Shown here in pieces: positions 10,534 to 21,397 of a DNA stretch of 64,000 nt (position 1 is its first letter; each line of letters starts with the position of its first letter). The DNA is from Vitrella brassicaformis. Taxonomy: Eukaryota; Sar; Vitrellaceae. Under the pieces are notes generated by a model. The model searched no databases. It was not told where the DNA came from and saw nothing but the letters and a program-made list of their open reading frames with translations. The stretch lies in contig CDMY01000319.1 in assembly GCA_001179505.1 (NCBI GenBank), positions 1 through 64,000 of the forward strand, read 5' to 3'. A program made the translations under genes and the position numbers.

Positions 10534-12542
10534 CGCCGCACTTCACCTGCAAGGCTCAGCCGGCTGTCTGTGGAGCTGTGAAGGCGTCACACAGGGCGAT
10601 TCGATGGCGATGTTCGTCTACGCCTGCGGCAGCCTTCCCCTCATCCATGCCCTGCGGGCTGCCTGCGCTGAGGAGGGATATGAGATGCCGTCGAGTGGGG
10701 CATGGGATGAGTCAGGCAGCGATGGGTCTGGGTCAGACATGGACGAGAACGAAAACGCGCCATCAGAAGCGCAAGAGAGGCCAGAAGAAGCCAGTGACAC
10801 GCCACCAGAAGCAGAGGGGGATGGTGCGGGTGTATGTGTGTGTTCTGATGTAGAAGGTGTTGGAGTTGGTGAGGAGGAGAGTTTGTCGGCCTCGTCAGCC
10901 CCGTCGGCCTCTTCATCTAGCGCTTCGCTGCGGCAGTGCTGGTATGCGGATGACTCGTCGGCGCTCGGCAAACTTCACGGCATCCTCGTGTGGTTTCGAG
11001 CCCTGCGTCGCATCGGTCCCTCATACGGCTATCACCCAGAGACCGCCAAGTCCTTCCTCGTCGTCAAACCCGAGCTCGAGCAGATCGCAAGGGAACTCTT
11101 CGAGCCCGAGGGGGTGCAGATCGTCACGGGCAAGAGGTTCCTGGGCGGCTACGTGGGCGATGAGGGGGGAAGGGCGGCGTTCCTCTGCGAGAAGGTCGAG
11201 GGGTGGGTGCGCGGCGTGCGCGCGCTCACGTCTGCTGCCCGCAACTTCCCACACACGGCCCACGCGGCAATGACGAGGTCTCTGCAGATGGAGTGGGACT
11301 ACGTCTTTCGTGTCGTGCTCACCGACGAGTGCGCTCTCAGCCCCCTCCGCGAGGCCATCGCCAAGGAGCTGCTGCCGGCCCTCCTCGGCGGCCCTGTGAC
11401 GCCGTCCGAGGTCGACCTGATGCTGCTGCCTGCCCGGCATGGCGGCACCGGCATACGTGACCCTCTCGACCGTGCCGCAGCCGCCTACCCCGCTTCCCGC
11501 GCGAGCACCAAGGTGGTCTCCAAGTCCGTCCAAGGCAAGGCTCCGTTCCACCCTGGCGACCATCGTGCCACCATCCGCCACGCCCTCACCCGGAGCAAGC
11601 AGCAGCAGGACGTCGCCCACAAGACCAAGAGGGAGGCCGCCCTGCCGCACATCGACCGCCGGCGCCATCGCGTCCTCTCCCGCAGCGCCGAGTACAAGAC
11701 GTCCGGCTGGCTGACCACCCTCCCGTCGACAGACAACAACACTGGTCTTGATGCTGCGGAGTTTCGAGATGCCCTCAACATGCGTTACGGCCGTCACCCC
11801 CCCGGCCTCGCTGCACGCTGCGACCACTGCAACCAGCCCCTCACCGTCGACCATGCGCTGTGCTGCAAGCGGTACGGCCTGGTGATTCGTCGCCACGACG
11901 AGCTGCGGGACACTTTTGCCGAGCTGATTGGGATGGCGTGGGGGGACGCTGGTGTGCGTCGGGAGGTGGTGTTGAAGGAGGGAGAGGAGGGGGAGGGTGG
12001 GGTCAGGGCGGACATCGTCGCTCGGGGCGTGTGGGAGCGGCAGGCGGCTGCGTCGTTTGACATCTGTATTACGGATCCTGACGCAACGTCTTACGCTTCC
12101 AAGAACCGATCGACCAAGTCCATCCTGAAGCAGCACGAGACCGCCAAGAAGAAGAAATACCGCTCGGCCGTCTGCGACTCCCGCGTGACCTTCTGCCCTC
12201 TGGTGGTGACGTGTGACGGTGTGTGGGGACACGATGCCAACGTGTTCATCGCCCACATGGCTCATGCGCTGTTGGAGAAGGAGGGGTGGAAGGGTCGGGG
12301 GTTCAGTCATGTGTCTGGATGGATTCGCTCTCGCTTGTCTATCGCCCTCGCGCGTGCGACTAGCTTCTGTCTGCGTGGGGGAGGGAGGGGAGGGTTTGCG
12401 GGACTGGGGTGTGCTGATGGGGCGGGGATTGATCCCTCCTCCCCTTGAGCCTGTTTGAGTCTGCGTGCTGATGGGACTGTATTTGTATGAGTATCACGGA
12501 CACACAGACGAGTGTTACGGTTAATGACAGTTTCCCCCCCAA
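10534..12542 (+). mobile_element. 5'-truncated non-LTR retrotransposon with RLE-type C-terminus
   Basis: The left boundary is set by loss of match to arm B after TTCGCGA (10533). The right boundary is set by return of match near the GACA-rich stretch at 12543. The element holds the open frame described next. No terminal repeats are seen, as expected for a non-LTR element. The 5' end falls inside the reverse-transcriptase domain, typical of incomplete reverse transcription. No poly-A tail is evident; a C run and TG-rich sequence precede the right boundary. Confidence 0.7.
10549..12448 (+). pseudogene. Reverse transcriptase fragment with zinc-knuckle and restriction-like endonuclease domain
   Basis: About 630 codons are open with no internal stop, but the N-terminal half of the RT domain is missing. 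Readable motifs are GVTQGDSMAMFVYACGSLPL (the RT G-x-x-Q-G-D block), an acidic low-complexity insert, and WYADDSSA (the catalytic Y-A-D-D box). The C-terminus has CDHCNQPLTVDHALCC (a CCHC-like finger) and then RADIVARG ... FDICITDPDA ... KKKKYRSA. This last is the order of the PD-(D/E)xK endonuclease in R2/CRE-type elements. The frame can be extended upstream into flanking arm-A sequence (ATG at 10394), but that part is not retroelement. Assignment to the RLE group is an inference from motif order. Confidence 0.75.
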
Positions 12543-12621
12543 CAGACAGACAGACAGAGAGGCAATGAATGGATGATTGATTGATTGATTGTCTCTGTGT
12601 GTCTGTCTCTTCTGAGTGCAG

Positions 12622-13154
12622 GAGGTCTGGATGAATCGTGGGATGGAGGCCGACAGCAACAGCGACGATGATGACAAGGGTGTGCTCACCACCATCAGCA
12701 GCCATGACAACCACCTACCGGCAAACCCATCGCACACCGCGGACATAGACACACCCAAGAAGCGCGGCCGCCCGCCCAAGAGTGTCGCCGGCCGCAGCAA
12801 CCAGCAGCAGCAGCAGCACAACAAGATGACAACGGTGCAGGAGTTCTTGTCGTCGCTGCCCGAGGCTCAAGTCCAGACAGCCATCGCCAACCTCTTCGAG
12901 CAAGACACCGAGGGCGAGGTCAGCTGACACACACTGACACACTCATGTGCACATGGAGACGCGGGAAGGGCTCACACGAGAGTGTGTGTGGTCATGGTGT
13001 GATGTGTGTGTCATCAGGTGCCGGCGTACCAGTCTGGCTCGACGTTGGAGTTGGGGCGAGCGGAGCTCGGCGTGCTCAAGTTCATAGCAAACAGATCGCT
13101 GCTGGCGCCTGGTATTTCATATACACCACACAGACAGAGGGGCACATTGGTTGA

Positions 13155-13186
<32 letters not shown>

Positions 13187-14564
13187 AGTGTACGAAGGTG
13201 ACGTGGCCACTCAAGAAGGAAAAGATCGCATCGTGTGCGGCACAACTGTACGCAACCACCGACGCACACGCACACACAACACACACAGACAGACAGACAT
13301 ACACGTGCAACGCCACCCACTCACTGCCCCCCTCTCCCCGTCTGTTGTCTCTGTGTGTGTGCAGGGGGCTGTGGGTGGTCGCCTGTCGTCTGAGTGAGAT
13401 GTACTTGTCCAACACAGCCGACTGGCTAGTCAACGCAGCACGCACCTACTACAAGCAGAGGCGCCGCACCTCTGACAGCATCAACAGCTGTGGGGAGGGA
13501 GGGGAGGGAGAGGGAGAGGTGCAGCCACAGCCACACGCCATGCACGACCCGAGCCGAACCCAGTTCCTTCGCAAGCAGGCCCAACAGCTGATGGTGGAGA
13601 TCGGGCAGCGCGAGGCAGCCATGCGTCAGATGGGCGCCGTGTCGGCCAGTGCCGTTCATGACCTGCTCGCGCTGTCATCCCACCTCCTGCACGACTACAA
13701 CGACGTCCTGCTGCCTGTCGAACGGGACCATCTGGATTTCTTCGTCAGTGCCTTCAGCCAGTCGAGCAGCCACGCCGCCGCGTCATGCCCGCCCAACCAC
13801 ACACACCACCAGACACACACACCTGCCCCCTGTGCACATGACACCACCACCACCACCAACAGCGGCACCAACAGGAGCAGAAATGGCGAGGCGGGCAAGC
13901 AGGGCGGCTACAGAGGCGCACCTCAAGGCTTTCCGTACCACGTGAGTCTGTCAGTCAGTCACGCACAAACACAGACAGACAGCTCATGTGTGTGTGACTG
14001 TATGTGTGTGTGCAGGTGTATGAGCAGTGTGTGATCGCTTAGTCAGCCCACATAAGACACACCACAAAGACATGTATTATCGCCGTGTACATGTGTGTGT
14101 GTGTGTGTGTGTGTGTCAGCATGAAGGTCACCGTGATGGGCGCCAGGCTGCCTGACCTCAACACGCCGCCCGGCCTGGACGTCGTTTGGCATCTGCAGGT
14201 GGCCGCAGAGGACTGGGTCCACGAAACGATCCAACACGCCAGGAACGAGGTGCGTGTAATCCTGTCGACCCAACCACGCCACACCGACACAGGGAGAGAA
14301 TGGTGTGTGGCGTGTGTGTGTATCTGTCAGCACATCAACGTCTTCGACCATGTGAGGCTGTCGCTCCGAGCGAGGCAAGACGAGGCGCGGCGGCGATGCG
14401 GGATCAGACCGACACCTCACCCCAGCGACAGCCAGCCTTGTCCACCAGCCATGACCTCGCTGCTGGACGTGTGCGCGTCGTGCATCAGCCGCACACACAC
14501 GCGAGTAGCCACAGTAGAGAGACGGATGACTGACACACTGACTCTGATGCTGACTACCGACTGA
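12622..14564 (+). pseudogene. AT-hook protein gene, arm A copy lacking exon 1
   Basis: Exons in phase are 12622-12918, 13018-13111, 13187-13247, 13365-13941, 14016-14026 (11 nt), 14120-14249 and 14331-14564. The first exon encodes KKRGRPPKSVAGR (an AT-hook core RGRPP), a Gln run, and the helix TTVQEFLSSLPEAQVQTAIANLFEQ. Later exons encode LGLWVVACRLSEMYL, a region REAAMRQMGAVSASAVHDLLALSSHLLHDY, and RLPDLNTPPGLDVVWHLQVAAEDW. The initiator exon found in the arm B copy is absent, replaced by the retroelement, so normal expression is doubtful. All remaining exons are open. It could still be made from an internal ATG (12631 or 12643). Confidence 0.7.
13157..13186 (+). repeat. (TG)n tract forming a 3' splice site
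   Basis: A run of about 13 TG units runs directly into GTGCAG at an intron end. The arm B paralog has only a short (TG)n here, so the tract has expanded or contracted since the duplication. Confidence 0.7.
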
Positions 14565-14820
14565 CGTGTCTGTGCCTCCGTGTGAGTGATGGATGGATGG
14601 ATGGGTGAATGGATGGAAGGGGAGATATTGGAGTGTGTTGTGTGAAGACCGAATCCGGATATTGAATGCTATCATAATCCGATGGAGATGGATGGATGGA
14701 GAATCGGAAGAGACCGAGAAGCGCTGTATTTACAAGACATACACATGAACTCATGCAGCCATGCATGCCGTCACAGCTGCAAGTGAGTCAGCAACACCCA
14801 CATGCATCGATCTATTCTAT

Positions 14821-17680
14821 CTATGTGTGCAGCCGCCCGTACTGCTCGACTGTCTCCCTCATGATCCGCCTAAGCGCCGCATACAGCTCCTTCTCCACCT
14901 CTGCATGCAACCTCTCCCTCTCAGCCTCCAACTCGCTGTCACCATCAGCAGGCTCACTCGATTTCCCGCTGGCTGCCTCCTCCTTGTCCGCCGACGCACT
15001 GCCGCCCATGGAGGGTCTTCCATCATCAGCAACAGCACCTGCTGCCGGCTGCCGTTGTGTCGCATTCGCCGTGTCCTCTAGATCTGTCCGCGCTTGCTTC
15101 ACGAGCTTCTGTGAGCCGGCGATGGCATGCGGATCTTGCTGTGTGTGTGGGGCGGTTGGGGCTTCCAGCTGTAGTTGGTCTGCTGTGGTGGTAGTGGTTG
15201 TGTCGATGGTGAGGGTGTTGAACGTTTTGAGTGAGGGGATGGCCTCAGCGATCCGCGAGAGGAGGAGGGAGGGGGAGGGCAGGCTGTCCACCAGTGGATT
15301 GTTGCTGATGCGCAGGTCTGTGACACCTGCAACCAGCCATTGAAAGAAAGCGCAAGAGATGGAATTCTGAGGTCATCCATCCATCCATATGTGTGTGGAG
15401 TACGGTGTGATGCCATTGATGGGTGTACTGTACCTTTGAGCTTCTGTAGTGGCCTGAGCTGGTCGACGGTGTGGATCTTGTTGTACGCGAATGACAGCGA
15501 CGAGAGGAACTCGAATGACATCAAACCGCCTAGACTCGATTCAGTGCACACCTGCAGTTGACATGCATTGATTGCAACCGACCATGGTGGATTGCAATGC
15601 ATTCAGGTGCTATCTCTGTTGACTGACTGACGTGCTCTATTTGTATGTAGTTGAAGCTGATGCATCGGACGGTCCCCTGGTACTCGCGCTTGTTCAACGC
15701 ATCAAGCGCCCTGACCGAAGCGACACACATGGATGGGATGGGCAACACACGTACGGATGGCCGGCACATGGTTGATGAATTCATTGCTGTGTTCACTCAC
15801 TCACCTCCCGTAGACCAGCAAATTCGACGCGTCTTCCCGCCTCACGTACCCATACCTACACCACAGCGGTACTTACAGAGGACATGGAGAGAGATTCAGC
15901 TATGCAGCCCTGCCCTACCTCGTGTGGGGCGTCTTGCCTGCCGCCTCCGCCTGATGCCACATGGTCCTGATCTCACTCAACACTTCATGCCTGTTGATTC
16001 CACAACACAACACAACACAACACACAAGACAGCCGCAGATCCACTGGCTGGCCCATACATGGCAGATCCACTGGCTGGCCATCCATGTATGGGCGCTTCA
16101 CCCAAGTGTCCTCCCCTACCGATTTGGCGATCTCGTTATTGCTCCGTCATCTATTGAGCCCTCCCTTCGCAGCACAGGCGCGGCGGCAGACGTCGGCCTC
16201 CCAGTGGCACATGGCGTGCTCGACCTACGCACACGAGAGGTGGATGTGAACAGGGCCGAGAGGGGCAGCGGGGGCTTGGGGCCAAGCGTAGGCCTCTTGG
16301 CACTCACAGCCTCCCTCTCCCCAGCATCGGCAGCCAACGCGGCTCGGCCGCCTTCACTTCTCTCCACCCTCCTGCCGTCCAGCACCTTAATGTGAGGATA
16401 CCTGTCGATGACCTCGCCTCTGTATCTGCTCTGAGAGACCCCCTCCTGCAGCGGGTTGCCTTCCAGTGACAGCTCGGTGAGGCACACCAGCAGCGCGACA
16501 CCCGAAAAGGCGTCGAAGGTCGCCAGGCTGTTGCTGGCGAGGTTGAGGCGCTCGAGGGAGGGGAAGGCCAGCTGGGAAGCATGCGATGCGCCGCTGGTGG
16601 CGGCCACGTGTGCGATGTGATTTCTCTTCAGGTTGAGGTCGAGCAGTGACGGGAAGCGGGCAAGTGGGGGGGTCGTGAGGGCGACGGTGCCCTTGACCTG
16701 GTTGGATGAAAGGTTCAGCACCTCAAGTGAGTCAAGGGGTGGGATGGCCTCCAGCGACTCGATGCTGCGAACACACAATGTGAGGCGGGAAAGAGGGGTG
16801 GATTGGATGGACACATCAATCACATGTGGAGGTTTATGTGATTGATGTACCTACAGGTTAGCGTGTAGGTCGATGTTCTTAAGTCGCTTCAGCTTCGTCA
16901 GCCCCTCTTCGTTGGGCCGAATAAGTGTCCGCAGCCGGTTCCTGCCCACCATGAGCGTCTTGAGGTTTGTCAAAGACTCGACCCCCGACACATCCGTCAA
17001 CTGCGAAGGAAAAGGGCGAAAGGTGTGCGAACGAACAATACCCGTGTGCGTGATGCGTGTGCGTGCGTCTGCAGGTACCTACCTGATTGTCGTAGAGGTC
17101 GAGGAATACGAGTGAGGGAAGGGGTGAGATGCTGAGTGGCGCCACAGAGGTGATGGCGTTGTGCTGCAGCTGCAGGCATATCTCATCTCCCGTCAACCGT
17201 CATGTAACCGTTGCTGAATTGGCTTACATTCAGCAACCGAAGCCGCTCCTCACTCTGGATCTCAGGACACACCTGCAGGTCACGGTGAGAGAGCTGCACC
17301 AAACACACACACACACACACGCAGAACGACACAGATTGTCAAACGAAACCAGCATTCATCCATCTCACCGTGAGATTCTCCGGGGTTTTGCTTCTCTCAT
17401 CATCACCTCTGCGAAACGATGGAAGCACCGCCTCCCCCTCGCCAGCCTCCTTTGTCGGCTGTGAGCTGCGATGTGTGGCGGGGCCACCGGCCGAAGGCGA
17501 CGGCTGCTCGTGGATGGCCTGCGCATGCCCCTCGAGCGAGAACTGGGCCTGCACAGTGGGGCGGTTGGTGCTGGAACGAGCTGGGGAGCCCAGAGGGGAT
17601 GCGCTGGCTTGGGAAGGGCTGCTCTGTAATGCTGGCGTCAGAGATCTGGCAGGCCCGGCGGATTGAGGCCTCGACATCAT
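14821..17680 (-). CDS. Leucine-rich-repeat protein, LRRC49-like
   Basis: A multi-exon gene starts at a Met-Met pair (17680) with a Ser/Pro-rich disordered head (MMSRPQSAGPARSLTP). LRRs follow: LQLQHNAITSVAPLSI, LVFLDLYDNQLTDVSGVESL, LKRLKNIDLHANL, LEVLNLSSNQVKG, LLDLNLKRNHIAHV, LERLNLASNSLATF and LTELSLEGNPLQ. The middle holds YGYVRREDASNLLVYGRALDA and GTVRCISFNYIQIEH. More LRR-like units follow (LSFAYNKIHTVDQLRPLQKL, VTDLRISNNPLVDS), then a coiled-coil tail (ELEAERERLHAEVEKELYAA). Repeats flanking a conserved linker resemble LRRC49, a subunit of the tubulin polyglutamylase complex; that identity is from memory and tentative. It is divergent from the next gene. Confidence 0.7.
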
Positions 17681-17832
17681 GACGTCATGCTGCTGGCGAC
17701 TGCCGGTTCTGAGCTCGCAGGCCCCCAGTCTCAAGGGCTGCCCCCATACTATGGCCGTGACATAATCAAGTGACTCACAAGTGAGTGAAGGTAAAGCGGG
17801 GCTCGGTGACTTTGCATGTTCCTGGGATCGTC

Positions 17833-20040
17833 ATGCGTCTGAGCCAACAGTACGAGGCTTCACGCAAGACCGCGCGTGAAGGTAAGCAGCGGGTGCCATG
17901 CAGGCGTCCATCCAGCTGTGTGTCTTGCAATGTTGTCTTGTTGTTGCAGCGTATGCCCGTCAGTTCCACGCTAGCGGCATCTTCTCGGCCAAGGAGGCGG
18001 CTCCGCCCGCCTCGGGCCGGAAGTCCATGCCGCAAGGTGTGCCCCGAGAGAAGAAGACAGCCCAGCCACTGCTGCACGAATGCATGTATGGTAACATTGG
18101 TGTGCAGGTCGGCGGCGGGACCAGACGAGCCACGAGATGTTCGGCAGTGTGGAGCCGACGGACATGCCTCGGGCGTCGCTCCAGAGACAGCTGTCGACCT
18201 TCGTCCCGAGAGAGGACTTCCGCACCGCTCGGGAGCGCTGCATTGAATTCAACTCCTCCTCGCCCAACATCATCAGGTGCATCTCGCGTGGATTTCACCT
18301 GCATGACATTCATTGTCGGGTGCTGTATGTATGTGGTCTGTCTGTCAGCTCCGACTATCCCACTGGGAAGAGCCCCATGCCCACGGGCGGCAAGCTCACC
18401 CACCTGCTGCCCCTCTCCGCCGAGACGGCCGAGGACGTGTTCGCCGAGAACTTCGGACAGCGGGCCGCTGTAGACCCCCTGGCGTCGTACCGTGCCAAGC
18501 AGTACATGGGGGAGCAGCTGTCGTCCGCCTCGTCCAACTGGATGACCCATCGCAATGCCACCAGCAATGAGGGGCCGCAGTACTCGCCCAGGGACAAGGC
18601 GAGGCTGCAGAATGACAGCGAACTGTTCGGCCTCTCCCCGTCCCCTGTGCCGCAGAAAGACACGGTGGGTGGGTGGCATGAACGTGAAGAGCGAGCAGAG
18701 ATCTCATTGATTGATTGCCCTCTGTGTGTGTGTTCAGAAGGCCGAAGCTGCTGAGAAGGAGGCCACGCAGCGCCGCCGCTCAAACCCATACTTCAGCGAC
18801 CTCTTCGGTGTCGCCTCGCCTCCCTCACTCAAGGAAACTGTAGGAATGGCACTGACTCATAGAGGGAGGAAGAGACAGACATGCATGAGCTTCGGGGGTT
18901 GCTGGTGTGCGTGCGTGTATCTCTTGCAGGGCATGTTTGGTGACCAAGCAATGGTGGACACAATGAAGGCCGACAAGCAGGTGACCATCTACAACGACTG
19001 GATGGACTCGCGGACCGAAATTGCTAGGTAGGGTGGGCAAAGGAATACACCAAGAATCAATCCCGCCCACGTGGCTCGCTCGTCTTTGGTGCTTTCTTTT
19101 CTCAGGCGGCTTGGCACACCTCAGCCCGAGACCGCTGGCACGGCGAGACAGAGGAAGATGGACGAGACATATGGCCACCGGGTGCCTCTCTTTTCGGAGT
19201 CCATGCCCCCACCTAAGGACGCAACAGTCAGTGACGGCAGCCCAGCCACACACGCATTCTTGCTGATGTCGTTCGTTTGTGGGTTTCAATGAATATATTT
19301 GTCCAGGTGTCTAAGGTGACGGGAGAGACCAGGGCTATGCCGAGGATCGACCTCAACGCAACCGCAAAGGAGAAACATCAAACATTCCTTCAGGTGGGTG
19401 CGACACGCACTGGTGGAGAGCGGTCGAAATGGATGTGCTGAATGCATTTGCCCATCCATCCATCCATCCATCAGTCGACGATGTTGGGCAAGGAGTTCTA
19501 CGACACGGCGTCGAAGGTTGGGACGTTCGAGGTGGTCAATCTGAACCTGATGGGGCTCAAACCTGACACGACAGAGGAAGACATCAAACAACTCACCAGG
19601 AGGTCAGTCAGTCATTGAGGCAAAGTCTCTCTCTACCTGTCACGTCACGTGTCCACGTGTGCGATTCCCTCGTTGTGTGTGATCATATGATGTGTGGGTG
19701 CAGCTGTGGCGTGCACACCGTCAAGATAATCACGGTACGTCCCTGCTGTGTCAGTCAGTTATGTGTCTTTGTGCGTCAATGACATTGTTCGTGTCTCTTT
19801 TCGTGCAGGACACTGACCCGGTCAACGGCCGATCCAAAGGCCGTGCGCGCGTCGTCATTCGGTGCCCACTCAGCACACAAAAGGGGCTCGGCCATGTCCA
19901 GTGTGTGTGTCTTGTGTTGGTGCGATGCGATGCGATGCGAGTGTGTGTGCAGAGAGGTGGCTGGCGACACAGGGTTGGATAAGCTGACGAATGCGCTGCA
20001 GTCAATGGGCATCGCCGTCAGAGAAGTAGCGGATGTCTGA
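17833..20040 (+). CDS. Conserved-looking unknown with RRM-like C-terminus
   Basis: About eleven exons join in phase from MRLSQQYEASRKTARE to REVAGDTGLDKL...REVADV and TGA at 20038-20040. The body is polar and repetitive in style (FHASGIFSAKEAAPPASGR, HEMFGSVEPTDMPRASLQ, NPYFSDLFGVASPPSLKET, GMFGDQAMVDTMKADKQV, MPRIDLNATAKEKHQTFL). This is like a cytoskeletal or scaffold protein. The last exons read FEVVNLNLMGLKPDTTEEDI ... VHTVKIITDTDP ... SKGRARVVIRCP, the strand-helix-strand pattern of an RNA-recognition motif with weak RNP2/RNP1 positions. The function is not known. It shares a 152-bp divergent region with the LRR gene. Confidence 0.65.
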
Positions 20041-21397
20041 TGACGACGACACGACACGATAGGCACACCACACCCTGCGTGCTGTGCCTGACTGCTTATG
20101 ACTGACACACGGACGGACGGATGTACGGATGGATGGATGGATCCATGCGATGAATGCGGAACTAACTAAGTGGAAGGGTCATCGATTCATTCACTCAATG
20201 AATGCCGCAAGTAACAAAGAAGCGAAGGTTAGGTTATGCTATGTACTGTCAGTCAGGTGTGGAGTATTCCATTGAGGTGAGGATAGCATCGACACGCAGG
20301 CAGGCAGGCAGGCAGGCAGGCATGGACACGTGTCTGTCACGTCACATATGGTATGGTCGGTTGTTTGGTTGGTCATGTCACAAATGCACACCCTCGTGCA
20401 CACACATGTCACATGATGCATCCTATGCTATGCTGAACAGCCCTTGCAGGTTCACATGTATGCAGCCCAGCCACCGCACCGTAGAGGACCCACTGTGCCA
20501 CACACACCGTACGAGTCAGGCAGGCAGGCAGGCAGGCAGACCACAAGCGCCGCATAAACTTCGCCATGGCCCTCAGACAGACAGACAGACAGCGCACGAC
20601 ACACAACACAGGCAGGGCAGCAGCCGTCACACACATGAACCAACCGAGCTATATATATATCACAATCAATAAGAATAACAATCGATCGCATCAGACATAC
20701 GCCAAAAAGACACACAAACCCGAGGAAGGGAGAGAGAGATGGGCCCACATAGATAGGATAGATAGGATAGATAAGATGTGTGTGTGTGTGTGTCTATGTC
20801 ATGAAGAATACATGTGTGTGCATCTGATATGATGTGTGGATGACAAAGCCCACTCAAACCATCCATCCATCCGACCCCTGCGCCCTCCCTCCCCCTCCCC
20901 CTCCCTCCTGTTGCTAAGCTACCTTTACAATCTCTCTAATTGACTGACAAGGACCAAGAAACGCACACACATAACAACAGTAAGACAGAGAAAGGGGAGG
21001 GAGGGGATGGGGTATCTATCCATCTAGTTTGGTGCGAGGAAGGTGAAAGGTGGGGATGGGGAGGAGGAGACAGGCAAGAAAGCGACACCTCACTGCCTGC
21101 CTGACCGACCGATGGCTGCACGCACGCATCAGACAGACAGCTCCAGAAGAAACACTTTCCTGGGCAATCCATCCAACACGCGCTCGCTTCGCCAGCAGGC
21201 CAGCCAGTGACAGTGACAGGCAGGGCAGACAGGCAGGCAGGCAGGCAGGCACAGGTCGGGAGGGAGGGAGCTAGGGGGGAGGGAGAGAGGTAGGGAGGAA
21301 AAAAGGGCGTCTGTGTCCCTCCACATGCAGGTCTGCATGCGGCCCGCCCATCGGGTGGCCATCTATCCGTCACCCACCCGTGCCGTGTGTGGGCTCA
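20041..21397. other. Intergenic region rich in short tandem repeats
   Basis: No gene is seen. Repeats include GGAT/ACGG around 20110-20150, (GCAG)n/(CAGG)n at about 20297-20322 and 20517-20541, (GACA)n at 20578-20592, ATAT at 20650-20660, GATAG units at 20752-20775, (TG)n at 20777-20792, and CCCTCC runs near 20880. Positions 21225-21250 again have (CAGG)n. The sequence lies between two convergent genes. Confidence 0.6.

Larger units (their letters stand above)
10321..14590 (+). repeat. Arm A of an inverted segmental duplication (interrupted by a retroelement)
   Basis: Positions about 10321-10533 and 12543-14590 match the reverse complement of about 60600-62996, including exons and introns of the AT-hook gene. 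The reading-strand sequence TTGAGTAATAAGCTGCGCGTTGTGTGAATGCAAGAGGCAGACATGATT occurs in both. Between the two matching blocks, arm A carries about 2 kb of retroelement in place of about 165 bp present in arm B. Confidence 0.85.

Noticed and set aside
11021-12310. 429-codon open frame on the minus strand
   Set aside because: It is antisense to the reverse-transcriptase frame, which carries YADD and nuclease motifs. The minus frame has no recognisable domain and reflects GC-rich codon use.
14039-14041. TAG apparently truncating the arm A AT-hook gene
   Set aside because: With the 11-nt micro-exon the TAG falls in an intron; the same position in arm B is CAG, also intronic.
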